Source: Flavobacterium frigoritolerans | GTDB taxonomy: Bacteria; Bacteroidota; Bacteroidia; Flavobacteriales; Flavobacteriaceae | NCBI RefSeq assembly: GCF_025847275.1 | Contig: NZ_JAOZEV010000001.1 | Location: forward strand, 496,001-560,000 | Direction of reading: 5' to 3' | Length of the DNA stretch: 64,000 nucleotides | Part shown: positions 36,796-45,942 of the stretch, piece after piece | How positions within the stretch are numbered: position 1 is the stretch's first letter | How the letters are laid out: every line of letters starts with the position of its first letter | Notes under the pieces: model-generated | Told to the model about the DNA's origin: nothing | The model's input: only the letters and a program-made list of their open reading frames with translations | The model's database searches: none | Program-made: the position numbers and the translations under genes

Positions 36796-37755
36796 TTATA
36801 AACTATAATTCAGATTTATACTCCAGCGGTAATTAGCTTCCATAGCGCCACTAGATAAATTTTGGTTTATAGGAAGCATTCCGTTTACACCCACCGAAAA
36901 TTTGTCTTTACCAACCTCTAATCCAAATTTACCAAACAGGATATCTCCCGCTGTATTTGGCAAGTCTAATCCGTGTTGTCTGTTTGTAGCATAAACTTCA
37001 CCCGCAAAACCTAGCTGAGGAACTATTTGTACCGATGGCAAATCAAACAAGTAAAAGAACGTTCCCGAATAATTAAACTGGTTTCCGTATTGGTATTTTT
37101 GTTCGTTTTCGGTTTTTATAACGTAATTCAACATGGTGTTTAACCCCAGATTTTTTCTCTTAATTACATATTCAGAAACCAGTAAATAGTCCCAACTTCC
37201 TGTTCCTAACTGAAAACTTTTATTTACACTTCCTGCGTTATTCGCTTCATTAAACCTTCCTGTTGGCATTTTTACTCCTCCACCAAATTCAACTTTATGC
37301 GTAAAAACAGTACTGTCTTTTTGCGTTTCAAACACTGTATAAAGTGCCATTACCGAAATATCTCCCAATCCCGAAATACTTTCCGTTCCTGTGGTTAATT
37401 CTCGATTATGAAAATGATAAGGAACCAATGCCGAAATCTGAACTCTCTTGCTTACAGGAATCCTTGCCCAAGCCTGAACTGTATTAAAATTTTCATCTAT
37501 CCAGGGAGAGTTAGCAAAAATACCATCGCGACTCGTATAACTTTGGTTGAAATAACGTATTCCGACAAAATTAGTATTTAACATCGAGCTAAATCCCATG
37601 CTCCCACCACTTGCAGAACAGCCACAAGCATCACAATCAAAGTCTTCCATCATTGCCAAACGCTGAAATGTAAAGCTCGAAATACTATCTTTTACTGTTG
37701 TAGCAAAAGTAAAATTGCAAACTAAAACTAAACTTAAAACTATTATTTTTTTCAT
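36796..37755 (-). CDS. Outer-membrane beta-barrel transporter-like protein of the MbnP/MbnH cluster
   Basis: The 319-residue protein has a signal peptide (MKKIIVLSLVLVCNFTFA). The mature N-terminus carries a Cys cluster, CDACGCSASGG at 41-51, which could bind metal. The rest is rich in alternating barrel strands (RVQISALVPYHFHNRELTTG, VEFGGGVKMPTGRFNEANN) and ends NYRWSINLNYSL. It resembles the MetA-pathway/transporter type of outer-membrane proteins that Bacteroidota often encode beside MbnP and MbnH homologues. A role in moving copper or another small ligand is inferred from context only. Confidence 0.7.
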   Translation of the reverse strand: MKKIIVLSLVLVCNFTFATTVKDSISSFTFQRLAMMEDFDCDACGCSASGGSMGFSSMLNTNFVGIRYFNQSYTSRDGIFANSPWIDENFNTVQAWARIPVSKRVQISALVPYHFHNRELTTGTESISGLGDISVMALYTVFETQKDSTVFTHKVEFGGGVKMPTGRFNEANNAGSVNKSFQLGTGSWDYLLVSEYVIKRKNLGLNTMLNYVIKTENEQKYQYGNQFNYSGTFFYLFDLPSVQIVPQLGFAGEVYATNRQHGLDLPNTAGDILFGKFGLEVGKDKFSVGVNGMLPINQNLSSGAMEANYRWSINLNYSL

Positions 37756-37773
37756 TTTATTATTATTTTTTTA

Positions 37774-37937
37774 GGAGCTCCCGATAACTATCGGGACCCG
37801 CTTTTCGTTGCAAGCTTTTCTTAAAATCCCATTTTTCTATATGTTTACAAAGTTTCCGCTGGTCACTTTGTAAACCCAAGAAAAAATAAGGGCTTTTCTC
37901 AAAAAGGCTTTACACTACAATCGGGGCTAAAACTCCA
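37774..37937. repeat. Composite palindromic intergenic element (REP/MITE-like)
   Basis: The stretch begins GGAGCTCCCGAT and ends ATCGGGGCTAAAACTCC, so its two ends pair. It contains the palindrome CCCGATAACTATCGGG (37780-37795). It also has a perfect 11-bp inverted repeat, GTTTACAAAGT (37843-37853) and ACTTTGTAAAC (37865-37875). I have met similar intergenic units many times in Flavobacterium genomes. It fills the gap between the barrel gene and the di-heme gene. Confidence 0.6.
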
Positions 37938-37989
37938 ATTTTTATTATATCTTATCCTAACAAATTTAAAAAGCCTGTTAGAAAGAACC

Positions 37990-39027
37990 TTAAAACTCCG
38001 AAAATCGCTTATCAGTTAAGAATTGATGATCGGTTAATGTTTTCAGGAATGCGATAATTTGTTTCTTATCCATTTCTGAAAGTTGGATACCTAGTTTTCC
38101 ATTTTGCCTCAAAATTGGATCTAAAGTTGCCGAAGCTTCAATTCCGCTGGCATAATGATCCAAAACAGCTTCTAGTGTTCCAAATCGTCCGTCGTGCATA
38201 TAGGGAGCCGAAACTTCGACATTTCGTAAACTCTGCACTTTAAATTTATAATAATCACTAACCAATTCAGTAACCTTATAACGTCCCACGTCATTTACTT
38301 TTGGATTTACTGCCAAACCATTGTTTCGAAACGAATCATCGGTCATTAAATCAGTTGCATGACATGAAGCACATTTAGAATTAAACAATGCATATCCTGC
38401 CAATTCATCGGCTGTAAGCGTTCCTCCTGTTTCATTACGGCGGTATTTATCAAAACGCGAATTAGAAGATGTTACCATTACCATAAATTGCGAAAGTGCT
38501 TTTAACATATTCTCGGTAGTAATTGCACCATTGGTAAAAGCTTGTCCAAATAAAGTTCGGTAGGTTTTATCCCCTTTCATCATTTCTAGAATAGTATTTA
38601 AATTACCATTCATTTCGATATCGCTCGTTAACGGAATTATTGGCTGCAAGTCTAAATGATTAGTTACTCCATCATACATAAAAGTCGCTTGGTAAGCCAA
38701 ATTCTGAATTGGTGGTGCATTTCGGGTTCCCAATGCATCCCCAACTCCATGGCTCACTGTGTGCCCATGATGTGTAAATGCGTTTTCCTGTATATGACAA
38801 AAACCACAAGAAACAATTCCATCAGAAGCCAAACGTCCATCGTAGAAAAGTTTTTTACCTAGTTCAAATCCTTTTACAGTTGGTGGATTTGCAGTAATAT
38901 CATAAGTTAAAGCGGGGAAATTAGATGGCACTTTAAAGTCTAAAGGCACATTTATATATTCATCATCCTGATCACTACAACTGTATAATAACGGAATCAT
39001 AACCCAAAGAAAATATTTTATTCTCAT
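37990..39027 (-). CDS. MbnH-like di-heme cytochrome c peroxidase family protein (lipoprotein)
   Basis: The 345-residue protein begins MRIKYFLWVMIPLLYSC, a lipoprotein signal with the acylated cysteine at C17. It has two c-type heme sites, CGFCH at 74-78 and CASCH at 219-223, in the order found in the bacterial di-heme peroxidase/MauG superfamily. Conserved segments such as LGTRNAPPIQNLAYQATFMY and VSAPYMHDGRFGTLEAVLDH fit that family. MbnH enzymes oxidise a tryptophan of the partner MbnP to kynurenine to make a copper site. An MbnP-like gene lies directly upstream, which favours this over plain peroxide removal. Confidence 0.85.
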   Translation of the reverse strand: MRIKYFLWVMIPLLYSCSDQDDEYINVPLDFKVPSNFPALTYDITANPPTVKGFELGKKLFYDGRLASDGIVSCGFCHIQENAFTHHGHTVSHGVGDALGTRNAPPIQNLAYQATFMYDGVTNHLDLQPIIPLTSDIEMNGNLNTILEMMKGDKTYRTLFGQAFTNGAITTENMLKALSQFMVMVTSSNSRFDKYRRNETGGTLTADELAGYALFNSKCASCHATDLMTDDSFRNNGLAVNPKVNDVGRYKVTELVSDYYKFKVQSLRNVEVSAPYMHDGRFGTLEAVLDHYASGIEASATLDPILRQNGKLGIQLSEMDKKQIIAFLKTLTDHQFLTDKRFSEF

Positions 39028-39047
39028 GGTTTCTAAATTTTAAAAGA

Positions 39048-39181
39048 AGCACAAAAGCTCATTTCTAACCCCAATTCCTACGGTATTCTTTTTTATTTTT
39101 TTTTAAATAAAAAAGACATAGTATCCCGATAGCTATCGGGATGCGGGACAAGAGTTCCTAATGAAAAATAACTTTTGTGCT
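39048..39181. repeat. 134-bp element with 10-bp terminal inverted repeats (MITE-like)
   Basis: AGCACAAAAG (39048-39057) and CTTTTGTGCT (39172-39181) are perfect inverted ends. Inside lies the palindrome ATCCCGATAGCTATCGGGAT (39123-39142), which shares its core with the element at 37774. No coding capacity is present. It occupies the whole gap between the MbnP-like and MbnH-like genes. Confidence 0.6.
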
Positions 39182-39194
39182 CCTAAAAATGAAA

Positions 39195-39998
39195 TTAATC
39201 GTTGTGTACGTGATCTACTCTAAACATTGTGGCTACATTGGCAGTAATTAAAGGCAAAGCAGCTCCGCCCATAATCATAGCTCCCATGCCGCCCATATTA
39301 TAATCTGAAAGCTTGATTTTGTTAGGTCCGTCAAGAATCTTAGACAAATCGGTTATAATGTGTACATCTGGCGAAATGTTAGTTCTTACCAAAGCTTTAG
39401 TCGGGAAATCTAGCGTTACTTCTGTATAGTTATAATCCGTTCCTGTTTGTCCAGTATGAATCATAAAAGGAATAGCAGTTGTAACAGTTTCTGAAGTAAA
39501 ATTACCCTCGAAAGCAAGAAATTTATATCCTGCAGTCCAGTTCCATAACATTCCAGCAGCCTGAGCTTGTGCAAGAAAATCACCTTGTCCAGACGCACCC
39601 AATTGCCATTGTTCTTTATCTACTCCTATTCCGAATTTTACTTTTGTATAATCTCCTGCAGGAACATCCGATAAGATAAATTTGTAACCAGCCTCAGTGG
39701 CTTCGTCAGCAATAAAATAACTTTTTGCTTTTGGGTATGTAAAAGTTGTTCCATCAGTTTTTGTCAAGACAATATTACTTACAATGTATTTAACGTTAGT
39801 AATTTTTAAAACCTCATTATTAGAAGTTCTATTTCCTTGCGTTTCCAGAATTAAATCATTTGATCCAAATGAGTTGTCAAATTTTAATCCGATTTTACCA
39901 GTTCCAGAAACTGATTCATTATTATCATCACTTGAACATGCTGAAATAGTAGCAGTTATAGCCAAAATAGCTACTGCTTTGTATAATATTTTTTTCAT
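39195..39998 (-). CDS. MbnP family copper-binding-type lipoprotein
   Basis: Starting at the ATG at 39998, the 267-residue protein begins MKKILYKAVAILAITATISAC, with the acylated cysteine at C21. The frame extends upstream, but the extra residues would precede a complete lipoprotein signal. MbnP features are the early strand KIGLKFDNSF, VLKITNVKYIVSNIVLTKTD, VKFGIGVDKEQW and the Trp-rich GMLWNWTAGYKFLAFEGNF. The C-terminal region has five Met in MGGMGAMIMGG and the His-rich tail RVDHVHND. In characterised MbnP one Trp becomes kynurenine and joins His ligands to hold copper. The neighbouring di-heme gene fits that chemistry. Confidence 0.82.
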   Translation of the reverse strand: MKKILYKAVAILAITATISACSSDDNNESVSGTGKIGLKFDNSFGSNDLILETQGNRTSNNEVLKITNVKYIVSNIVLTKTDGTTFTYPKAKSYFIADEATEAGYKFILSDVPAGDYTKVKFGIGVDKEQWQLGASGQGDFLAQAQAAGMLWNWTAGYKFLAFEGNFTSETVTTAIPFMIHTGQTGTDYNYTEVTLDFPTKALVRTNISPDVHIITDLSKILDGPNKIKLSDYNMGGMGAMIMGGAALPLITANVATMFRVDHVHND

Positions 39999-40108
39999 TT
40001 TTGAGTTGTATATTCTTAATAGATATTTAAAATAGTATGTGCATAGGCTTACCTCAAATGACAATAGTCAAATGAAATAGCAGGACACAAAAGTGTTTTA
40101 ATTAAAAT

Positions 40109-40483
40109 TTAAGAAATACGTGCAGGTGGATGAAAAAACAAATCGGCATTAAGATGCGAATACAAATTAGCGTAAGCCGCATTGATTTGTGATTTAGTAT
40201 TGTTTGGATAAAATTGTAATACAAATGCGTTTGTCGATTCAAACATTAAATCGACTTTATCCAGAAGGGTGTTTTTTTTATCAGACGAAGAAGGCTTTTC
40301 GGTATCGGCAGCTTTGGCCAATTCTTTCATTAAATGACACTTTCCGTTACACTGCATAACAGGCTGCGCTTTATTCTCGCAAAGTACCGTCGAAATGTAA
40401 TCATAATTGACAATATATTCTATAACCGGGAATACTGGTTTTAGAAAAATAGCTAGAATCAATATGAAGACCATTTTTTTCAC
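40109..40483 (-). CDS. Small Cys-rich exported protein of the copper-type cluster
   Basis: The 124-residue protein has an N-terminal hydrophobic segment (about 4-22) that is a signal peptide or anchor. The motif LCENKAQPVMQCNGKCHLMK follows, giving C35, C45, C49 and H50, a plausible soft-metal site. The end reads LFFHPPARIS. I have seen similar small CNGKC proteins in Bacteroidota near metal-handling genes but know no named function. The start is a GTG at 40483 that gives the MKK-type signal; an ATG at 40474 is the alternative. It is first in the unit and lies 110 bases before the MbnP-like gene. Confidence 0.7.
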   Translation of the reverse strand: MKKMVFILILAIFLKPVFPVIEYIVNYDYISTVLCENKAQPVMQCNGKCHLMKELAKAADTEKPSSSDKKNTLLDKVDLMFESTNAFVLQFYPNNTKSQINAAYANLYSHLNADLFFHPPARIS

Positions 40484-40608
40484 AATGCGAATTTAAGAAA
40501 CAAAATTTATTTTATCGGCTGTTAAATAAATTATAATTAAAAAAAATGTGTTAAACCTATTTATTTTATAAATGTCTAACATCAATAACCTTTTAAAACA
40601 AAAAAATC

Positions 40609-41043
40609 ATGAAAAAATTATTTATCGCTGCTTTATTGTTCGTTGGAATGGTAAGCTTTGCTCAAGATGCTGCTCAACCTGTTAAACAACAAAGAGAAAG
40701 GTTGACACCTGAACAACGGAATGAGAAACATTTAAAAAAACTGACTACCGAATTAAATCTAGATACCAACCAACAAGCTCAAGTTGCAAAGTTACTAGCT
40801 GACAGAAGTGCCAAAGCGCAAAAACACATGGAAATGCGTAAAGCCAGAAAAGACAGTAGTATAAAACCAACTGCCGAAGAAAAAGCAGCTCTTAAAAAAG
40901 AGATAATGGATGAAAAAACAGCTACTGAAGCTCAAATGAAATCAATCTTAAATGCCGAACAATACAAAAAATGGACTGCAATGAGAGATGAAAACAAAGA
41001 AAAGATGAAAGACAAAATGAAAGAGAGAAAAAACAAACTATAA
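40609..41043 (+). CDS. Spy/CpxP-like (LTXXQ) periplasmic helical protein
   Basis: The 144-residue protein has a signal peptide (MKKLFIAALLFVGMVSFAQ). The mature part is highly charged and helical, with LTPEQRNEKHLKKLTTELNL and LNAEQYKKWTAM. These resemble the paired LTxxQ motifs of Spy and CpxP, periplasmic chaperone or stress-sensor proteins. The tail is almost pure Lys/Glu/Met (KEKMKDKMKERKNKL). It is transcribed away from the copper-type cluster across a 125-base shared upstream region, so a common metal- or envelope-stress response is possible. Confidence 0.8.
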   Translation: MKKLFIAALLFVGMVSFAQDAAQPVKQQRERLTPEQRNEKHLKKLTTELNLDTNQQAQVAKLLADRSAKAQKHMEMRKARKDSSIKPTAEEKAALKKEIMDEKTATEAQMKSILNAEQYKKWTAMRDENKEKMKDKMKERKNKL

Positions 41044-41045
41044 AT

Positions 41046-41072
41046 AAAAAAGAGGCCGAAAGGCCTCTTTTT
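41046..41072. terminator. Strong bidirectional terminator
   Basis: AAAAAAGAGGCC, loop GAAA, GGCCTCTTTTTT. It is a perfect 12-bp stem with a stable tetraloop, lying between the convergent Spy-like and metalloprotease genes. Confidence 0.92.
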
Positions 41073-41090
41073 TATTTATAGAACATCTAA

Positions 41091-43565
41091 TTATTTTGGA
41101 TTAAGAACTAAATCAATTCTTTTAATACAATCTTCATAATGATATTTTGTTTCTGTATTTACAGCCATTGCTTTTGCTGTTGTCAGTGTTTTTTTCAAAA
41201 CATTCAATTCACCTCTAACTAAAGCTCTGATATCAGACTGGGCAACATTATAATACTCTGTTGCTCTATCTGATGGTTTAATCTCCTCAGTCATTAAATA
41301 TGCCATTCTATCAATGTAAGCGCGCTGTAAATTTCTTCTGTATATAGTTACATTAGTTGCAGCATTGGCTTCTTTCCAAATTCCTTTTCGCATATCCTTT
41401 AAAAAATCTAATGCTTTATAAGTATCTGTACCAATTATTTCGGCATCCATTAACCTGCCAATACGACCAAAACTCAATAAACTATTTAAATGTCTAACTT
41501 GTAAACTTCTAAATCGTTCTGTATAACCTGAATAATTGGTGTTTTTTAAAGTATTCATATTTACAATCCAAGTAGGAGAAGCAAAAGCATTAGTCTGAAG
41601 CCAGTTCATTGCTTCTATTTGTTTTGCTTTTGGAACCACTTCATAAACATTTCCAGCTTGATTTGGATTTTTAAGATTTTCATAAACTCCTCCTACATTG
41701 GTCACAACATGACCTACATATCTGCTCCATACATCTAATAATTCTTTATATAATTCATCTAAATCATCATAATTATTAGAAACATTACTTGTCCACTCAT
41801 TTAAATGACTGGCTACATATTCTAGGTTTTTAAGTCCATATGTACCTGCTTTCATAGAATTATTTCCAATATCCTCTGTTTGTGAAGATGGATCAAAACT
41901 ACTGCTCTGTTTTCCAAATTTATAAATTGGATTTCCCGCTTTTTCAAGAATCCATTTGTCTAAAGTTGGTAATTCTTCTTCAGCTGACTTTACGTTTGGA
42001 ATAACTCTATATCCCCAGTTTAAAGCATAATGATCATAAGCCCCCATTTTACGAATAAAACGAATGTTTTCATCTCCTGGCTGTGCGATATAATTAAAAC
42101 GAGCATAATCCATTATACTCGCAGCAATTCCGTTTTGTTGCGTAAAATCTCCATTTCTATAACTCTCCGTATCAAAAGCACAACTTGCTCCCATATTATG
42201 AGGAAAGCCCAATGCATGTCCTACTTCATGTGCAATAACCATACGCATCATCTCCCCCATTTCTTCGTCGCTTGTCTTTAAAGTTCTTGCCGACGGATTT
42301 GCTGCACCAGTTTCTAACAAATATCTATTTCTATAAGAACGCAAGTGATTGTGATACCAGATTACATCACTTTCGATAATTTCTCCAGTTCTAGGATCTG
42401 AAACACTTGGCCCCATAGCATTTCTAGTTGTACTAGCAACATAACGTATCACAGAATAGCGAATATCTTCTGGACTAAAATCAGGATCTTCTTCCTTTGT
42501 TGGAGCATCTTTTGCAATAATTGCATTTTTAAAACCAGCTGTTTCAAATACTTTCTGCCATTCTTCGATTCCTAGTTTAATGTATTTTCTCAATTTTACT
42601 GGAGTCGCAGGATCTAAATAATATACTATTGGCTTTATTGGCTCAACCAATTCTCCTTTTGCATAAGCCTCAGGATCTTTAGGTTCCAATCTCCAACGTT
42701 GGATATATGTTTTAAGATCAGATTTCAACTCATTACTTCCATAATCATATTGACTAACAGTAAACCAACCCACTCTTGGATCTGCTAATCTTGGTTTCAT
42801 TGGCACTTCTGGCAATAAAATCATCGATTGATTCATTTGTATGCTTATTGTTTCACTTTCCTGTAACATTGTGGGTTTAGAAGCATTGTAAGTCATATCC
42901 TGAATAACTTCAATATTCATCGGAAAACTTTTCATTCCGTTAATAAAACTTCTGGATTCATCTAATGCTTTTACTTTATATACTTCTCGCATTTCTGCAG
43001 ATATTCCGCTAATTGCTTTTACGTCTGTACTATAAAATTTAGTCACATCGATAACTGTATTGGCAGAATCTTTACTAAAAGCAACTATATCAAAAGCAAA
43101 TAATGTAGGTTCATAATTATTTGATTTAACAGAAATACTTATCGGTAACGTATCATTTGCAACAGCATTATATGATTTAGATTTAATAAGAATCTTATCC
43201 TGAAAACGCTCCCAAACTATTAATTGCTCATTGGTTTCAGAGCCAGCGTTTACATATCCTCCACCTAAATTAGAAGGCAATTTTGATAATCTACTTACCA
43301 AAAGCATGTCCTTGTTTAAATATTTATTCGGAATCTCAAAATAGTACTTTTTATCTACTTTATGTACTGTAAAAAGTCCTTCATCAGAAACTGCTTCCTT
43401 TGTAATTACTTTACCATATTCTTTAATTGCTGACTCTAGCTTTTTATCTGGAACTACAGCCGTTGCTTCCTCTTTTTTTGATTTCTTCTTTTTAGATTGT
43501 GCAAATAGATTTGCAGGCAATAGCACAAAATTTGCTAGTATAGCAAGAATTAAAATTTTCTTCAC
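41091..43565 (-). CDS. Secreted zinc metalloprotease (DUF5117-type, metzincin-like)
   Basis: The 824-residue protein has a signal peptide (MKKILILAILANFVLLPANL, then FAQ). The central domain carries HEVGHALGFPHN, with H446, E447, H450 and H456, the extended HExxHxxGxxH zinc motif of metzincins. A methionine in ASIMDYARFNY further on could be the Met-turn. N-terminal (DUF5118/5117-like) and C-terminal regions flank it, as in the Bacteroidota zinc-dependent metalloproteases. The start codon is GTG, read as Met, at 43565. No substrate is known. It is transcribed alone, ending at the terminator at 41046. Confidence 0.88.
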   Translation of the reverse strand: MKKILILAILANFVLLPANLFAQSKKKKSKKEEATAVVPDKKLESAIKEYGKVITKEAVSDEGLFTVHKVDKKYYFEIPNKYLNKDMLLVSRLSKLPSNLGGGYVNAGSETNEQLIVWERFQDKILIKSKSYNAVANDTLPISISVKSNNYEPTLFAFDIVAFSKDSANTVIDVTKFYSTDVKAISGISAEMREVYKVKALDESRSFINGMKSFPMNIEVIQDMTYNASKPTMLQESETISIQMNQSMILLPEVPMKPRLADPRVGWFTVSQYDYGSNELKSDLKTYIQRWRLEPKDPEAYAKGELVEPIKPIVYYLDPATPVKLRKYIKLGIEEWQKVFETAGFKNAIIAKDAPTKEEDPDFSPEDIRYSVIRYVASTTRNAMGPSVSDPRTGEIIESDVIWYHNHLRSYRNRYLLETGAANPSARTLKTSDEEMGEMMRMVIAHEVGHALGFPHNMGASCAFDTESYRNGDFTQQNGIAASIMDYARFNYIAQPGDENIRFIRKMGAYDHYALNWGYRVIPNVKSAEEELPTLDKWILEKAGNPIYKFGKQSSSFDPSSQTEDIGNNSMKAGTYGLKNLEYVASHLNEWTSNVSNNYDDLDELYKELLDVWSRYVGHVVTNVGGVYENLKNPNQAGNVYEVVPKAKQIEAMNWLQTNAFASPTWIVNMNTLKNTNYSGYTERFRSLQVRHLNSLLSFGRIGRLMDAEIIGTDTYKALDFLKDMRKGIWKEANAATNVTIYRRNLQRAYIDRMAYLMTEEIKPSDRATEYYNVAQSDIRALVRGELNVLKKTLTTAKAMAVNTETKYHYEDCIKRIDLVLNPK

Positions 43566-43684
43566 TTAGTTATTAGTTTAATGGTTATTTAACAAACAAA
43601 AATAACTTTTGATTGGAATTTTATAAGCAGCTCCCTTTTGTTTAACTTTTCATTAACAACAAAGAGTCAAAACATCAGAAACGA

Positions 43685-43720
43685 AAAAAGGTTCAACTTT
43701 AATTAAAAAGTCAAACCTTA
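43685..43720 (-). terminator. Rho-independent terminator of hemL
   Basis: AAGGTT..ACTTT pairs with AAAGT..AACCTT around AATT-type loop sequence. On the minus strand it ends in TTTTTT. It lies about 30 bases past the hemL stop. Confidence 0.7.
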
Positions 43721-43748
43721 AATCCTTATTTATTCTAAAATTTTAAAA

Positions 43749-45035
43749 CTAAAAAGTTTTAGAAACTTTATCAATTGCTTGAATTGTAAAATCTAAATCT
43801 TCGTATGTCAATGCATCCGTAATAAACCATGTTTCGTATGCTGAAGGCGCAATATAAACTCCTTCTTGCAATAATCCGTGGAAGAATTTCTTGAATGTTT
43901 CATTATCACCATTGGCTGCACTTTTAAAATCAGTTACCGGAGCAGCATCAAAATGTACCGAAATCATAGAACCTACTCTATTAATCGTGAAAACTACATT
44001 ATTAGCTTTAAGAACTCTGTCAATTCCTGCTTCTAGGTAAGCTGTTTTTTCTTCTAAACGAGTAAAAATAGCACGATCCTTATCTAAAGCTTGTAGCATT
44101 GCTAATCCTGCTGCCATTGCCAACGGATTACCCGATAATGTTCCTGCTTGGTAAACAGGTCCTATTGGCGCTAGATAATTCATGATTTCTGCACGAGCAG
44201 CAAATGCTCCTACTGGTAAACCACCACCTATAACTTTTCCAAAAGTAACAATATCAGCTTTGATGTTAAATAATTCCTGAACTCCACCACGTGCAAGTCT
44301 AAAACCAGTCATAACCTCATCAAAGATTAACAATATTCCGTTTTCTGTACACAACTGACGTAAGCCTTCTAAGAATCCTTTATTTGGCGGAATACAACCC
44401 ATATTTCCTGCAACAGGTTCTATGATAATAGCAGCAATTTCATTTTTGTTAGCGTTAATTAATGTCGCTACATTTTCTAGATCATTGTATTTTACAAGTA
44501 AAGTATCTTTTGCCGTTCCCTCTGTGACTCCAGGGCTATTTGGGCTCCCGAAAGTAACAGCTCCGCTTCCCGCCTGAATCAAGAATGAATCAGAATGTCC
44601 GTGATAACAGCCTGCAAATTTTATAATTTTATCTCTCTTTGTAAAACCTCTTGCCAAACGTATTGCACTCATGCAAGCCTCTGTCCCTGAATTTACAAAA
44701 CGAATTTTATCGATATTTGGAACCATCGAAACCGCCAAAGCAGCAATTTGTGTTTCTAATTCTGTAGGCATTCCAAAAGATGTTCCTAATTTAGCTTTTT
44801 CAATTACAGCTTCAACAACTGGAGCATAGGCATGACCTAAAATCATTGGTCCCCATGAATTGATGTAATCTATCAATTTGTTTCCGTCTTCATCATATAA
44901 ATAAGCTCCTTTGGCGCTTTTTACAAAAATTGGAGTTCCTCCTACTGCTTTAAATGCTCTTACAGGCGAATTTACACCACCCGGAATTACTTTTTCTGCT
45001 TCAGCAAAAAGCTGACTGCTTCTTTGATATATCAT
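43749..45035 (-). CDS. hemL: Glutamate-1-semialdehyde 2,1-aminomutase
   Basis: The 428-residue PLP enzyme converts glutamate-1-semialdehyde to 5-aminolevulinate, the first dedicated tetrapyrrole precursor. Hallmarks are [20 protein letters not shown] at the N-terminus, the PLP lysine in [18 protein letters not shown], and [15 protein letters not shown]. Length is typical. It follows the glucosaminidase gene by 31 bases and is the last gene of the tight four-gene unit that begins at 47176. A terminator follows at 43685-43720. The other hem genes are not in the window. Confidence 0.95.
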   Translation of the reverse strand: MIYQRSSQLFAEAEKVIPGGVNSPVRAFKAVGGTPIFVKSAKGAYLYDEDGNKLIDYINSWGPMILGHAYAPVVEAVIEKAKLGTSFGMPTELETQIAALAVSMVPNIDKIRFVNSGTEACMSAIRLARGFTKRDKIIKFAGCYHGHSDSFLIQAGSGAVTFGSPNSPGVTEGTAKDTLLVKYNDLENVATLINANKNEIAAIIIEPVAGNMGCIPPNKGFLEGLRQLCTENGILLIFDEVMTGFRLARGGVQELFNIKADIVTFGKVIGGGLPVGAFAARAEIMNYLAPIGPVYQAGTLSGNPLAMAAGLAMLQALDKDRAIFTRLEEKTAYLEAGIDRVLKANNVVFTINRVGSMISVHFDAAPVTDFKSAANGDNETFKKFFHGLLQEGVYIAPSAYETWFITDALTYEDLDFTIQAIDKVSKTF

Positions 45036-45066
45036 CTTAATTTTGACTTTTATCTTTATTGGAATT

Positions 45067-45942
45067 TTATTTTACAATTAACTTTTGCCCGATAGAAAGG
45101 GTATTATCGACAAGATTGTTTTTTTGCTTTAAATCATCAACAAGTACGTTGAATTTCTTTGAAATAGAATACAATGTATCTCCTTTTTGAACTTCATACG
45201 AAGAAAGATTACCTGTATTATTGTTTGATGTATTAGGTTTTGTAGCAACAACTGTGGTAGTTTTCTCTATTACTACATATTCTTTACCCATAGCTAAATT
45301 ATCATATTGATGCAATTCGTAACGCTCAATATAGCTAATTAATTTCTCTGGATATCTAGGATCAGTAGCATATCCTGCTGCTCTTAATCCTTTTGCCCAA
45401 GCTTTATAATCTCCTTTTTCATAAGTAAATAATGCCGCGTATCGTTTTTTCCCAGTTAGAAATAAAGCATGGTCACGAAACGATTCAGATGGGTCTTTAT
45501 ATTTTCTAAAACATTCTTGCAACGAATCATCATCGTGGCGAACACTCTCGCCAACCCAATCCTTATGGCATTTTATTCCGAAATGATTATTTGATGAAAG
45601 CGCCAAGTCTCCTCTTCCTGCACCAGATTCTAAAATTCCTTGCGCCAAAATAATACTTGCAGGAATTCCGTAGTTTTTCATATTTCCCATTGCAATATCT
45701 TTATACTGAAAAATATAATCACTAATTAAATTATTAGTAACAACCGTTTTAGAAGTTGATTCAATAACCTCAGTTCTATTATTCGCTGATGGCTTGGTAT
45801 AAGTGGGCTTTTTCTTGGTCTGTATTGCTACTCTTTGTTTTTGAGTAGTAGCTTTCTTTTTGGTTGTTACTATAGCAGGCTTGCTTGCATTACAACCTAT
45901 CAAAGTTATCGTTAGTAAGAGTAAGAGTGTCTTTTTAAACAT
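45067..45942 (-). CDS. Glucosaminidase (GH73-type) lipoprotein with LysM domain
   Basis: The 291-residue protein starts [17 protein letters not shown] (acylated C17), followed by a Lys/Thr-rich linker. The mannosyl-glycoprotein endo-beta-N-acetylglucosaminidase-like domain spans about 75-215, with [20 protein letters not shown] giving the catalytic glutamate, [10 protein letters not shown] and [20 protein letters not shown]-terminal LysM module (about 245-290, [16 protein letters not shown]) binds peptidoglycan. It trims cell-wall glycan from the outer-membrane side. Its ATG lies inside the end of the previous gene (8-base overlap), so the two are translationally coupled. Confidence 0.9.
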   Translation of the reverse strand: MFKKTLLLLLTITLIGCNASKPAIVTTKKKATTQKQRVAIQTKKKPTYTKPSANNRTEVIESTSKTVVTNNLISDYIFQYKDIAMGNMKNYGIPASIILAQGILESGAGRGDLALSSNNHFGIKCHKDWVGESVRHDDDSLQECFRKYKDPSESFRDHALFLTGKKRYAALFTYEKGDYKAWAKGLRAAGYATDPRYPEKLISYIERYELHQYDNLAMGKEYVVIEKTTTVVATKPNTSNNNTGNLSSYEVQKGDTLYSISKKFNVLVDDLKQKNNLVDNTLSIGQKLIVK

